Assembly: GCA_964467455.1 (NCBI GenBank)
Contig: CAYXQJ010000011.1
Span: 24,838 to 88,837 of the forward strand
Direction of reading: 5' to 3'
DNA length: 64,000 bases
Source of the DNA: OLB6 sp964467455
GTDB taxonomy: Bacteria > Bacteroidota > Ignavibacteria > Kapaibacteriales > Kapaibacteriaceae
Part shown: positions 42,758 through 50,454 of the stretch, piece after piece
Numbering within the stretch: position 1 is the stretch's first letter
Layout of the letters: the number at the start of each line of letters is the position of its first letter
Translations under genes and position numbers: made by a program
Notes under the pieces: generated by a model
Told to the model about the DNA's origin: nothing
Databases searched by the model: none
The model's input: only the letters and a program-made list of their open reading frames with translations

Positions 42758-44028
42758 CAGGCCTGTTCCTTACGCATCATCAACACATGGTCCAGGATCA
42801 CCTCGGCGCACGCCCGCTTACTCATGGGAGGGTAGGGGGCGGGTGGTTCGTTCTTCGTCACGATGGTGATGGTATTGTCGGTGCCGCCAAATCCGCTGCG
42901 TGCAATACCGGCCTGATTTGCGATGATCATATCTGCGTTTTTGTTCTTGAGTTTGGCTTCGGCATAGCCGACCACGTTGTCGTGTTCCAACGCGAACCCG
43001 ACGATGGTCTGCCCTTGCTGTTTGTGTGCACCCAGCCAAGAAAGAATGTCTTGTGTGCGTTGCAGCTCGACCGTCATGGTCTCTCCGACGCTGTCTTTCT
43101 TGATCTTGCCTTCGGCGGGTTGTGCCGGCGTGAAATCTGCTACGGCAGCCGACATGACCACAACGTCGGCGTCGGCATGTAGTTGCACCGCTTCGAACAT
43201 TTCTAACGCTGTCCGCACATCGATCCTCTCCACACCCATCGGCGTTGGCAGTGCCACCGGACCGGTGATGAGTGTCACTAGCATTCCGCGATCGCGAGCC
43301 GCTTCAGCCAGCGCAAAGCCCATCGTACCCGTAGAATGATTGACGATGCTGCGCACCGCATCGATCGGTTCGTGAGTGGGGCCGGCAGTGATGGTGAGGG
43401 TAAGAGGGTTGAGGGTAAGAGGGTTGAGGGTTGAGGGTTGAGGGTCACGCCATGACGTGACCGTACTGAATGCCGTCGGACGTTGGACGTCGGACGTCGG
43501 ACGCGGTATAGCATCAATGATCGTCTGCAGTTCCGGCAGTCTGCCCTTGCCGACGAGGCCGGAGGCGAGTGGTCCTTCATCCGGAGGGACGACGATCACT
43601 CCGTCGTTGACAACACGTTCGATGTTTCGCTGTGTGGTGGCATGTTCCCACATGTCCGTGTCCATTGCCGGAGCGATGATCACCGGACGATCGTTCGGCA
43701 TCGACATCACCACGGTCATCAACGCGCTGTCGGCGATGCCGTTGGCAAGTTTTGCGAGTGTGGTGGCGCTACACGGTGCGATCAATGCAACATCGGCCCA
43801 TTGTGCCAGGTGTACGTGCCACGAGCCCCCTTCCTGGATCTTCGGATCGTACGGATCGATGATCACCGGATGCAGCGACGTTGCTTCGAGCGCCAATGGC
43901 GCTACGAATTGTCGAGCCGACGGCGTCATGACCACGCGCACCTCATGCCCGGCACGACGAAGGTCGCGCACAAGCCACGGCGCTTTGTAGGCCGAGACGG
44001 AGCCGGTGATGCCGAGGAGGATGTTCAT
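42757..44028 (-). CDS. coaBC: CoaBC, phosphopantothenoylcysteine decarboxylase/phosphopantothenate-cysteine ligase
   Basis: This 423-residue bifunctional enzyme works in coenzyme A synthesis. The N-terminal flavin decarboxylase domain begins MNILLGITGSVSAYKAP and has WHVHLAQWAD and APAMDTDMW (Asp where the classical motif has Asn). The C-terminal ligase starts TITAGPTHEPIDAVRSI and has MSAAVADFTP and KIKKD. Residues about 177-212, joining the domains, are encoded by two heptamer arrays and are rich in Pro, Thr and Leu. The start lies four bases from a 19-unit heptamer array. Gene order omega-coaBC is the common bacterial arrangement. Confidence 0.93.
   Translation of the reverse strand: MNILLGITGSVSAYKAPWLVRDLRRAGHEVRVVMTPSARQFVAPLALEATSLHPVIIDPYDPKIQEGGSWHVHLAQWADVALIAPCSATTLAKLANGIADSALMTVVMSMPNDRPVIIAPAMDTDMWEHATTQRNIERVVNDGVIVVPPDEGPLASGLVGKGRLPELQTIIDAIPRPTSDVQRPTAFSTVTSWRDPQPSTLNPLTLNPLTLTITAGPTHEPIDAVRSIVNHSTGTMGFALAEAARDRGMLVTLITGPVALPTPMGVERIDVRTALEMFEAVQLHADADVVVMSAAVADFTPAQPAEGKIKKDSVGETMTVELQRTQDILSWLGAHKQQGQTIVGFALEHDNVVGYAEAKLKNKNADMIIANQAGIARSGFGGTDNTITIVTKNEPPAPYPPMSKRACAEVILDHVLMMRKEQA
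43396..43446. repeat. Heptamer array inside coaBC, GAGGGTT type x7
   Basis: Seven units (five GAGGGTT/GAGGGTC heptamers and two GAGGGTAA octamers) encode, on the minus strand, the PSTLNPLTLNPLT part of the CoaBC linker. The mixed 7/8 spacing totals 51 bases, a multiple of three, which keeps the frame. Confidence 0.9.
43474..43501. repeat. Heptamer array inside coaBC, CGTCGGA x4
   Basis: Four CGTYGGA units encode the TSDVQRPT part of the CoaBC linker on the minus strand. The unit is a rotation of the GGACGNN unit found just upstream of the gene at 44102-44164. Confidence 0.88.
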
Positions 44029-44031
44029 GGA

Positions 44032-44101
44032 GGGAACAGGGAACAGGGAACTGGGAACTGGGAACTGGGAACTGGGAACTGGGAACTGGGAACTGGGAAC
44101 A
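44032..44101. repeat. Heptamer tandem array, GGGAACT x10
   Basis: Ten consecutive units (GGGAACA at the ends, GGGAACT inside) start four bases upstream of the coaBC start codon. It is followed without a gap by a second heptamer array. Confidence 0.95.
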
Positions 44102-44164
44102 AGACGATGGACGGCGGACGACGGACGGCGGACGCTGGACGATGGACGCTAGACGCCGGACGAA
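44102..44164. repeat. Heptamer tandem array, GGACGNN x9
   Basis: Nine units share GGACG (two have AGACG) while the last two bases vary, as in the array at 635-697 read from the other strand. It runs into the omega terminator. Confidence 0.93.
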
Positions 44165-44195
44165 AAGAGCCATCGCGGCTGGGCCGGATGGCTCT
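44162..44195 (-). terminator. Rho-independent-like terminator after omega gene
   Basis: On the minus strand a perfect 9-bp stem (AGAGCCATC / GATGGCTCT) with a 12-base loop is followed by CTTTTCG, 24 bases after the omega stop codon. The T tract is short, so some read-through into coaBC is expected. Confidence 0.6.
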
Positions 44196-44218
44196 GAATT
44201 GTCAAAGGCAGTGGAGCG

Positions 44219-44527
44219 TTACTCGGCGGCCGGAGGAGGCGTGTCGAGTTTGACTTGGATCTGGCCGGTGATCATCTCCTTCATGGCGATGAAGGTTGGC
44301 TTTGCAAGCTTGTCGAACTCTTTGCTGATCGCGATCTGGTCGGCGTTCGGACCTTCGTTCTCGTCGGTGTCAACGATCACGTCGGCAAGGCGCTCATGGA
44401 TCTGCGTCTTGATCTGATCGTTCACCTGGCGCGCACGCTGACCCATGGCGACGATCGATTGATAGATCGAACCCTTGGAGGATTCCTCCATGCGGACGAC
44501 TACGGGATTGACGATATAGGTGCTCAT
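44219..44527 (-). CDS. rpoZ: RNA polymerase omega subunit, Bacteroidota/Chlorobi type
   Basis: This 102-residue protein resembles the Rpb6/omega proteins of Bacteroidota: SIYQSIVAMGQRARQVNDQIK corresponds to the conserved helix that clamps beta-prime. The tail is acidic and proline-rich (DTPPPAAE). ATG 44527 is chosen since it leaves a 24-base leader after a perfect -7 element. It precedes coaBC, the usual neighbour. Confidence 0.82.
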   Translation of the reverse strand: MSTYIVNPVVVRMEESSKGSIYQSIVAMGQRARQVNDQIKTQIHERLADVIVDTDENEGPNADQIAISKEFDKLAKPTFIAMKEMITGQIQVKLDTPPPAAE

Positions 44528-44551
44528 AGGTCTCGGGGATGATGAGAACAG

Positions 44552-44559
44552 CAAATATA
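44552..44559 (-). promoter_or_regulatory. -7 promoter element of omega gene (TATATTTG)
   Basis: On the minus strand this reads TATATTTG, a perfect TAnnTTTG. Four bases upstream begins the GGGAATG array (44564-44619), which occupies the -33 region and contains no TTG. Confidence 0.6.
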
Positions 44560-44563
44560 CGAA

Positions 44564-44619
44564 GGGAATGGGGAATGGGGAATGGGGAATGGGGAATGGG
44601 GAATGGGGAATGGGGAATG
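44564..44619. repeat. Heptamer tandem array, GGGAATG x8
   Basis: Eight perfect units fill the space between the stop codon of the DCC-family gene (44621) and the omega promoter. The unit is identical to that beside the dcd promoter. Confidence 0.95.
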
Positions 44620-44620
44620 G

Positions 44621-45016
44621 TTAGAGAAAGCGGGAGGATTCGTCGGGGGAGGGGAGGCGGCAGGAGGAGCGTTTGCCGAACCAGCGGTAGCGGTTGCGGG
44701 AGACCCAGCGATACAGACGATCCCGAAGGGGGCGCGGGATGAGGCGTCCGACGGTGAGAATGCGCCAAGTCCATGGAAGGTAACGGGTTAGGCGGAAGAT
44801 GGCTTCGGACTCGATGTAGAGGACGTTGTCCTCGATAAAATAGACCGTCTCGGGGGCGGTGAAGACGCCGTATTGGGCGAGGAGGGCAGCCCCCTCCACA
44901 CTTTGGAAGCTGCCGAATCGCAGCGTTCGGGTCCGATCGTTGCGGATCAAGTGATCAACCGTGGCGTTGCAGAGATTACAGACGCCGTCGAAGATCACGG
45001 TCGGTGGTTGGTTCAT
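44621..45016 (-). CDS. DCC (DUF393) family thiol-disulfide oxidoreductase-like protein
   Basis: This 131-residue protein has the DxxCxxC signature of the family in IFDGVCNLCNATVDHLI and the typical LRFGSFQSVEGAALL segment. Its role is assumed to be redox-related. ATG 45016 fits the family start. Its stop codon is one base from the GGGAATG array. Confidence 0.85.
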   Translation of the reverse strand: MNQPPTVIFDGVCNLCNATVDHLIRNDRTRTLRFGSFQSVEGAALLAQYGVFTAPETVYFIEDNVLYIESEAIFRLTRYLPWTWRILTVGRLIPRPLRDRLYRWVSRNRYRWFGKRSSCRLPSPDESSRFL

Positions 45017-45085
45017 GTGGACAACGCGTCGGTGGTGACGTAACAAAAATGCGCTTCAGAGTGTTATCTAGCATACGGAGGTTTT

Positions 45086-45799
45086 ATGGCAGCACTAGAC
45101 CTGAATATGTTCACGGCAGGTGTCCATGATATGGAAGCGGCACAGTATCGCATCCTGGCTGCGATGAAGGCTGCTGCGACTGACCTGCACCAAAACCGGT
45201 TGTATCCGGGGCTTGGCGAGCTCGTTGAGTTGACGTCGATCCTTGAGACGATCAACAACAACCGAGACCAATACCAAACGGTCTTGCCGAAGCGACTCAG
45301 CGGCGTGGACTTCGAAAAAAAGACATTGAAGTTCGACGCCATTCCTGCCGATAGCGAAGCGATCGCGCGGATGTTCGAGCTGGTGGATTGGGCGCTTCCA
45401 CAGTTGCGAACGTTGACGGATGAAGGCATTGCGATGTTCGATTTTGTGCTACAGCATCTGCACATCGACGTTGTGGGCATCATGCCGATCTACCGTGATG
45501 AAGGATACGTCTTCGTCCCGGATCCGCGTCAGCATGTCTATCATGTGATCCGTTATGAATTGTCGTTGTACACCGACGACAACGACAACTACCGCGCGAT
45601 GAAGACCATCGAGGTCGATACCCGTGATCAGGGCTCAGTAACGTCGGCACCGGAGATCGTAAAGCTTGATCTTGTGCGGAAACATCAAGACCTGCCCAAT
45701 CCCGCGACCTACCTTGTTGATACGGATCTCGACTTCCCATTCGAGAACACGATCCTGCCCGTGGCGAAGCGAAAGCTTATGAAGGTGTTGATCTCGTAA
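45086..45799 (+). CDS. Conserved hypothetical protein
   Basis: This 237-residue soluble protein was not recognised. It is helical in the first half (HDMEAAQYRILAAMKAAATDLHQNRLYP) and beta-rich later (EGYVFVPDPRQHVYHVIRYELSLYT), with no signal peptide. A strong GGAGG site lies six bases before the ATG. It is monocistronic and overlaps the convergent RsmB-like gene by 23 bases. Confidence 0.75.
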   Translation: MAALDLNMFTAGVHDMEAAQYRILAAMKAAATDLHQNRLYPGLGELVELTSILETINNNRDQYQTVLPKRLSGVDFEKKTLKFDAIPADSEAIARMFELVDWALPQLRTLTDEGIAMFDFVLQHLHIDVVGIMPIYRDEGYVFVPDPRQHVYHVIRYELSLYTDDNDNYRAMKTIEVDTRDQGSVTSAPEIVKLDLVRKHQDLPNPATYLVDTDLDFPFENTILPVAKRKLMKVLIS

Positions 45800-46829
45800 G
45801 CACGGCAACGTAGAATCCATCGCCACCGTCATCACCCGGCATTGTCTGCCATGATGAACGCACAGTGAACTCCGGATGTTCTTGTACAAAGTCGTCGATC
45901 TGATCGACGCCTTCTTCTTTGAGGACGCTGCATGTTGCATACAACACGTCGCCGCCGGGTTTGCAACAGCGGGCATTGCGACGCAAGATCTCGGCTTGCT
46001 GACGGGTCAGCTCGCTGACGTGCTCTTCGCTGAGATGCCACGCAATGTCAGGGTTCCGTCGCAACACACCGGTGCCCGTACACGGCACATCGATCAACAC
46101 ACGGTCGGCTGAATTGGCTAGACGCTTAACGGTCTTCGTAGACGTGATCAACCGCGTGTCGATGATCGTTGCGCCGGCTCGCCGTGCACGTCTGCGCAAC
46201 TCATCCAGTTTCGACTCTGCAACGTCGAGTGCGATGATCGCTCCGCGGTTCTGCATCACAGCGGCCATGTGCAACGCCTTGCCACCCACGCCCGCGCACG
46301 CATCGATCACTCGTTGTCCGGGCCGCACGTCGAGTGTTGCCACCACTCGTTGCGACGTCCGATCTTGCTGCTCGAACCAGCCCTTCGTAAACGCCTCACT
46401 GCGGAACAATCCGAACGGCGCATCGATCTGCACAACGTTCTCTTCAACAGGCGTTGGTTGGAAGGGGGCAAGCACGGTCACACATTCATCAACCGTTGTG
46501 CGAAGCGTGTTCACACGGATGAAGACCGGCGCATCGCGCATCGAGGCGGCGAGAAAGTCGTTCGTACGTTCGCCAAGAGATCGATCCAGACGTTCCTTGA
46601 GCCACGTTGGTACCAGAAAGGTGTCGGCTTCGACATCATGGGCGGGGTCGAGGTCGCCCGTGCGAACCATGCGATAGAGATGATCGCGGATCGCCTTAGC
46701 CCGTACCTCGTCAGCGTGCGCCTCACGGATCAGGATGGCGATCTCGTCGGTGAGGTGCTTGCCCCCTTCCATGATCCGGATCGCTGCGTTACGAATGGGT
46801 TCATGCAGCGATCGGGGAAGGGTATACAT
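45777..46829 (-). CDS. RsmB-like 16S rRNA m5C methyltransferase (NOL1/NOP2/Sun family)
   Basis: This 350-residue SAM-dependent methyltransferase has an N-terminal RNA-binding part and a Rossmann domain with DACAGVGGKALHMA (SAM binding), LIDVPCTGTGVLRRNPD (PC motif with one catalytic Cys) and VLYATCSVLKEE (second Cys, TC motif). Both Cys are retained. It probably methylates rRNA. It starts 2 bases after the Rieske gene stop. Confidence 0.9.
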   Translation of the reverse strand: MYTLPRSLHEPIRNAAIRIMEGGKHLTDEIAILIREAHADEVRAKAIRDHLYRMVRTGDLDPAHDVEADTFLVPTWLKERLDRSLGERTNDFLAASMRDAPVFIRVNTLRTTVDECVTVLAPFQPTPVEENVVQIDAPFGLFRSEAFTKGWFEQQDRTSQRVVATLDVRPGQRVIDACAGVGGKALHMAAVMQNRGAIIALDVAESKLDELRRRARRAGATIIDTRLITSTKTVKRLANSADRVLIDVPCTGTGVLRRNPDIAWHLSEEHVSELTRQQAEILRRNARCCKPGGDVLYATCSVLKEEGVDQIDDFVQEHPEFTVRSSWQTMPGDDGGDGFYVAVLTRSTPS

Positions 46830-46831
46830 GG

Positions 46832-47323
46832 TTAGCCGGTGATGGTCAGGATATTCGTCGTGCTACTATAGCTTGATGCGAATTTCGGAAGATCTGTGGC
46901 ACTTCCAGCTGAAGGCTGTCGCAAAACACGTCCATCGGTCGGTGAGTACTCGGCACCATGGCATGGACAGTGACAGTTATCTGACGGGGTGGCAGGGACC
47001 TCGACGCTGCAGCCCTGGTGTGTGCATACTGTTGAGAACACAACAAACGCCGACTCGGCAACGCGCGAAATGAAGACAGGTCTGCCACCGTTGAGTTCTT
47101 CGACGAATGCAGAGGTGATGCTGCCGACTGCACTGAGCTCGGGATAGTCGGCGATGTTCACCTCATACGTCTTGCCCGGTGCATTCGGCTGTGTCTCGTC
47201 TGTTTCACAAGAAGTGATCAGTGAGGCGATCATTGGTGCTGTGAGAATGACGCCAACAGAAGATGTGGCAAGGCGTAGGAAGTGGCGACGTGCATCGACC
47301 GTGTCGGTATGATTCATGCGCAT
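46832..47323 (-). CDS. Rieske 2Fe-2S protein, exported
   Basis: This 163-residue protein has an N-terminal export signal with a hydrophobic core (ATSSVGVILTAPMIASLITSC) ending at a possible lipobox Cys. The cluster motifs are CTHQGC and CHCPCHG, both complete, so it binds a Rieske centre. There is no neighbouring cytochrome b, so it is not a standard bc-complex subunit. It is 3 bases downstream of a small membrane protein and in line with a heme-motif barrel protein. Confidence 0.9.
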   Translation of the reverse strand: MRMNHTDTVDARRHFLRLATSSVGVILTAPMIASLITSCETDETQPNAPGKTYEVNIADYPELSAVGSITSAFVEELNGGRPVFISRVAESAFVVFSTVCTHQGCSVEVPATPSDNCHCPCHGAEYSPTDGRVLRQPSAGSATDLPKFASSYSSTTNILTITG

Positions 47324-47326
47324 GGC

Positions 47327-47626
47327 TTAGTCCTTTGAACGTTTGATCATCAGACCACTGAACACGATCATCGCGACCGACGTTCCCAAGATGAAGCCAT
47401 AGCTCCGAGGGAGTGCCGTGACCGATGGCTCATCCGGCAACAGTCCATACTTGAATGTCGGGACCCAAGTCACCTCTTCGTGTGTGGTGCCGAATAGTTC
47501 ATCCTTGACCATGGTGACGACCTTTTCGCGATCCTTGGTGTAGATCTGCATACCGTGGGAGAACCAAATGACGCCGCCGATGATACAGGCGATGATGGCG
47601 ATACCGATCAGAAGTCTCCAGATCAT
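47327..47626 (-). CDS. Hypothetical membrane protein
   Basis: This 99-residue protein has two predicted membrane helices, near residues 3-22 (IWRLLIGIAIIACIIGGVIW) and 76-93 (GFILGTSVAMIVFSGLMI), with about 50 hydrophilic residues between them, probably periplasmic. It was not recognised. ATG 47626 has a GGAG site; the open frame extends to a TTG at 47644. It sits between the barrel and Rieske genes. Confidence 0.7.
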   Translation of the reverse strand: MIWRLLIGIAIIACIIGGVIWFSHGMQIYTKDREKVVTMVKDELFGTTHEEVTWVPTFKYGLLPDEPSVTALPRSYGFILGTSVAMIVFSGLMIKRSKD

Positions 47627-47640
47627 GATGAACTCCAAGG

Positions 47641-48825
47641 TCAATAGAAGAGGTGAAGCTGAACTGCCCAGCGTGTGGCAACACCGTCGAGAGCGGTGTC
47701 CCAGAGTCGGTACTCAGGACGAACCTCAACGAATGGTAACACGAACACCTGAGCACCGATCACGCCGCTGGTGATCGAAACGTCAGACGGTGCACGCTGT
47801 TGACTTGTTACTCCGTGTTCGTAGCGTGCATAGACAATGAGTGGACTATAGACCTGCCAACCAAGTTCTACCATGCCGGTGGTGGACGACATGACGTTCT
47901 CAAGCGAGGTCTCTGTGAGTTGAAACATCAAGTAGGCAGCGTCGGTGAGTCCGATGCCGCCGAATACCGAGACCATCTGAAACTCATTGTTGAGCATCAA
48001 GGAGCCGCCGGCATAGGTGTTCACCTTATCTTCAAAGAAGCGCGGCCACACCATGGCACGAGCTGTAATCGTTGCCTGATCTCCCTGCACGGCACTATAC
48101 GAGCTGAGTCCGTCAGACAATCGCACTTGTGAAAGGCCCTCGGAACCAAAGATGCCGAGGTTTACGGTAAGCCATCGTTCAGACTCCCACGTGAGCTCCG
48201 AGCCCCATTCCGCCCAATCCGGTGCAAGAATGTTCTGTCGGGCAGATGACGTCACATAGTTATACGGGAACATCGTGTGGTCATCATACCGAATGCCGAC
48301 CGATGGCCGGAAGAATCCGATGCGTACTTGGGGTAAGGAGCGGTCTGGTTGCAGGATCGCGCTGAACGCACCCATGCGCTGACCCGGGAACTGGATGCGT
48401 TCGTCCGTATTCGGTGCGGTGCGTAGGGCAGCGAAGTTGAATTGTCCTTCGATGGTCAGTGCCTTGATCGGACGGTACGCTCCATAGAGCGTGGCCTGCA
48501 TGGGAAAGTAGGCGCGCTTTGCGGCTGAGTCGGTGAACGAGCGTGCTGTTTGCACTCGGATGTCGGTACCAAGTAGCAACGCACCGTCGAGATACTCGTT
48601 CGACTGATCTTCCGGATACATCCACGAGAAGATCGTTGAGTCGCGAGGGATGACTCCAACATCATACCATGCATACCATCCGAGCTCTGTGCGAAGTCCG
48701 CCGCCTGACGGAGCAACATGACAGTTCGAGCAGCGATTGCCGCTAAGTAGCGAAAACTGCGGCAACGCCGAAGTGACGGCAACCGTCGCGAACAGAGCAA
48801 TGATCAATGACGAGATAACCGGCAT
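47641..48825 (-). CDS. Heme-motif (CxxCH) outer-membrane beta-barrel protein
   Basis: This 394-residue exported protein has a signal peptide (VISSLIIALFATVAVTSA) followed at once by a single CxxCH motif (RCSNCHVAPSGGG), the c-type heme attachment pattern. The remaining 340 residues have alternating strands ending in LHLFY, typical of an outer-membrane barrel. The combination suggests a barrel with a periplasmic heme plug. It leads a tight operon with a membrane protein and a Rieske protein. Heme binding is inferred from the motif only. Confidence 0.78.
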   Translation of the reverse strand: MPVISSLIIALFATVAVTSALPQFSLLSGNRCSNCHVAPSGGGLRTELGWYAWYDVGVIPRDSTIFSWMYPEDQSNEYLDGALLLGTDIRVQTARSFTDSAAKRAYFPMQATLYGAYRPIKALTIEGQFNFAALRTAPNTDERIQFPGQRMGAFSAILQPDRSLPQVRIGFFRPSVGIRYDDHTMFPYNYVTSSARQNILAPDWAEWGSELTWESERWLTVNLGIFGSEGLSQVRLSDGLSSYSAVQGDQATITARAMVWPRFFEDKVNTYAGGSLMLNNEFQMVSVFGGIGLTDAAYLMFQLTETSLENVMSSTTGMVELGWQVYSPLIVYARYEHGVTSQQRAPSDVSITSGVIGAQVFVLPFVEVRPEYRLWDTALDGVATRWAVQLHLFY

Positions 48826-48887
48826 GGGCGCTCAATGACAGATAGCGAATACCTGTGTTACGTGTGTGAACACGTTTTCACCTACCT

Positions 48888-48918
48888 AAAAAAAACGGCG
48901 GTTGTTAGACCGCCGTTT
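48888..48918 (-). terminator. Rho-independent terminator after the 48941-49969 lipoprotein gene
   Basis: On the minus strand a strong stem (AAACGGCGGT with ACCGCCGTTT, 6-base loop) runs into eight T residues. It begins 22 bases after the lipoprotein stop codon and separates that gene from the barrel/Rieske operon. Confidence 0.9.
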
Positions 48919-48940
48919 GTTCAGATACACAACAGACGTG

Positions 48941-49969
48941 TTACTTGAAGGTTACGGTCTTCAGTGACTTTTCGAAGATCGGCAGGTAGACGGATTGTTC
49001 CGGCTTGAACCAGTTCACTGTGATTCGATACATCCGATTACCCTTGATGGCGAAGTAGGCGCGGCTTGACACGGTGGGTGTCGGATTGTACGTGAAAAAG
49101 GCGGCTTTCACACCGCCAATGTTCGTGCTGGTGACGTTTGTTCCGTAGGTCTTCTGGTTCTGCGTCAAGATCTTGTCGAGGTTGTTCTGCTTCGACGCAT
49201 CGAACACATCAACCTGGATGTTACAATCGAGGCGTGAACCGTAGAAGTTCACCGACGTCAAGCCATTCGAGCTCGACTTCTCACCCTTGAAGTTTTGCGG
49301 GATCTGAATGGCAAACTCACCGGCGCTATACGGGCGAAGGGTGTCTGACGGCGGCTCCGGGCCTTGTGGTGCAAGCGTATCTGGCTTCTTCTCCTTTACC
49401 ACCGGACGCTTGGCGAGCTTGACCGAAGCTACGACCTCTTCGAATTGATTCTCGTAGTCTTCGAAGTTGCGACCAAAGGCAGCAAGGGTGAGGATCGTGA
49501 TAACTGAGTCCTGCTCAGCGAAGTACATGTTGGACTGGAATTCACCGTCCTCTTGGTCGAACTTTACTGATAGCAGCTTCGCTGGTTTGCCGCCAAGTGT
49601 GGCGTCCGTTAGGCTATACCGTTCATTCTCCAACCCATCCTCAAATTCAAGCCTCGAATTCTTGATCAAGGAGTCGATGTTGCGTGTGCTGTCAACCTGG
49701 ATGGCGCGCAGCTCTACTTTAGCACCGCCCTCGCCTTTACCGAAGTCGAGAAAGCGACGCGCGATCGCCGGCTTCGACGTAGAGAGCACCAATTCACCGG
49801 CCACGGTCTGCGTGAGCCAGTTCGACGGTACCTTGAGTTCAAAGCCGCGGATGTCGTCTTTCACCAGTTTCAAGCCTTCGATCGGCGTCACCGGTGCCTT
49901 ACGGGAGCATCCCCCAATAATGACGCCGGCCATCAGCACAACGCCTACGATCCACTTTGTCTGTTTCAT
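48941..49969 (-). CDS. Hypothetical lipoprotein with duplicated PsbP-like domain
   Basis: This 342-residue lipoprotein has the lipobox VIIGGC at residues 16-21. Two similar domains follow: GFELKVPSNWLTQ near residue 42 and EFAIQIPQNFKGE near residue 220, both with the pattern of a PsbP/Mog1-like domain that begins with a strand, a Pro and an aromatic residue. The linker is Pro/Lys-rich (VVKEKKPDTLAPQGPEPPSD). Function is unknown. An octamer array lies about 50 bases upstream of its start. Confidence 0.75.
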   Translation of the reverse strand: MKQTKWIVGVVLMAGVIIGGCSRKAPVTPIEGLKLVKDDIRGFELKVPSNWLTQTVAGELVLSTSKPAIARRFLDFGKGEGGAKVELRAIQVDSTRNIDSLIKNSRLEFEDGLENERYSLTDATLGGKPAKLLSVKFDQEDGEFQSNMYFAEQDSVITILTLAAFGRNFEDYENQFEEVVASVKLAKRPVVKEKKPDTLAPQGPEPPSDTLRPYSAGEFAIQIPQNFKGEKSSSNGLTSVNFYGSRLDCNIQVDVFDASKQNNLDKILTQNQKTYGTNVTSTNIGGVKAAFFTYNPTPTVSSRAYFAIKGNRMYRITVNWFKPEQSVYLPIFEKSLKTVTFK

Positions 49970-49987
49970 AACTATTCTCGGTTATTT

Positions 49988-50014
49988 CGTTCCTCGCTTT
50001 CGCTCGGAATGACA
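49988..50014. repeat. Candidate dispersed repeat element (TTCCTCGCTTTCGCTCGGAA type)
   Basis: The sequence around 49988-50014 resembles the widespread GTCATTCCGAGCGNAGCGAGGAA-like intergenic element known from several unrelated bacterial genomes. Only one copy is seen here, so the assignment rests on memory of that element, not on repetition in the window. Confidence 0.35.
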
Positions 50015-50020
50015 TCAGTA

Positions 50021-50076
50021 ATTCGGTTATTCGGTTACTCGGTTACTCGGTTACTCGGTTATTCGGTTATTCAGTT
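50021..50076. repeat. Octamer tandem array, AYTCGGTT x7
   Basis: Seven 8-base units (ATTCGGTT or ACTCGGTT, last one ATTCAGTT) fill the gap between the cytochrome lipoprotein gene, whose stop codon it overlaps, and the downstream lipoprotein. Confidence 0.92.
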
Positions 50077-50454
50077 GTTCAACGCGCCTTCTTTTACCCA
50101 CGTCCTCATTCCTCGTACCTGTCGTGGGTCGATCAGGTCGATAGCGCCTACGGGGTGAGGGACAGTCAATTCAAGTACTTGGTTAAGCAGTGACTCATCC
50201 GGAAGGTTTATCACGACCAGGTTCGGACGGTCAAAGAAAAGATACGAGTACTGGGTTAGTCGTATTCCACCAGCCGCATTCGTGGACCCGTGGCACTGGC
50301 CGCAACGAAGCGTCAAGAACGGCTGCACATGGCTGCGATAACTGACGAGGGAATCAGGGAACACCACTTCTTGTGGATTCGTGATCGTATCGCCGCAACC
50401 GGCCGTAGTAACTACTGCCGCGGCAAAGGCCATACCCGTAGCCATGCGTCGCAT
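50071..50454 (-). CDS. Small c-type cytochrome lipoprotein
   Basis: This 127-residue protein has a lipoprotein-type signal (FAAAVVTTAGC) and one heme site, CGQCHG, in LTLRCGQCHGSTNAAGGIRL. A Met in RQVRGMRTWVKEGA could be the distal ligand. This is the pattern of surface or periplasmic monoheme cytochromes annexed to many Bacteroidota proteins. The ATG overlaps the panB stop (TGATG). The octamer array begins at its last codons. Confidence 0.82.
   Translation of the reverse strand: MRRMATGMAFAAAVVTTAGCGDTITNPQEVVFPDSLVSYRSHVQPFLTLRCGQCHGSTNAAGGIRLTQYSYLFFDRPNLVVINLPDESLLNQVLELTVPHPVGAIDLIDPRQVRGMRTWVKEGALNN

Noticed and set aside
44032..44164. CRISPR or iteron-type replication origin
   Set aside because: Heptamers are contiguous, with no DnaA-box-like units, no AT-rich region and no rep gene nearby.
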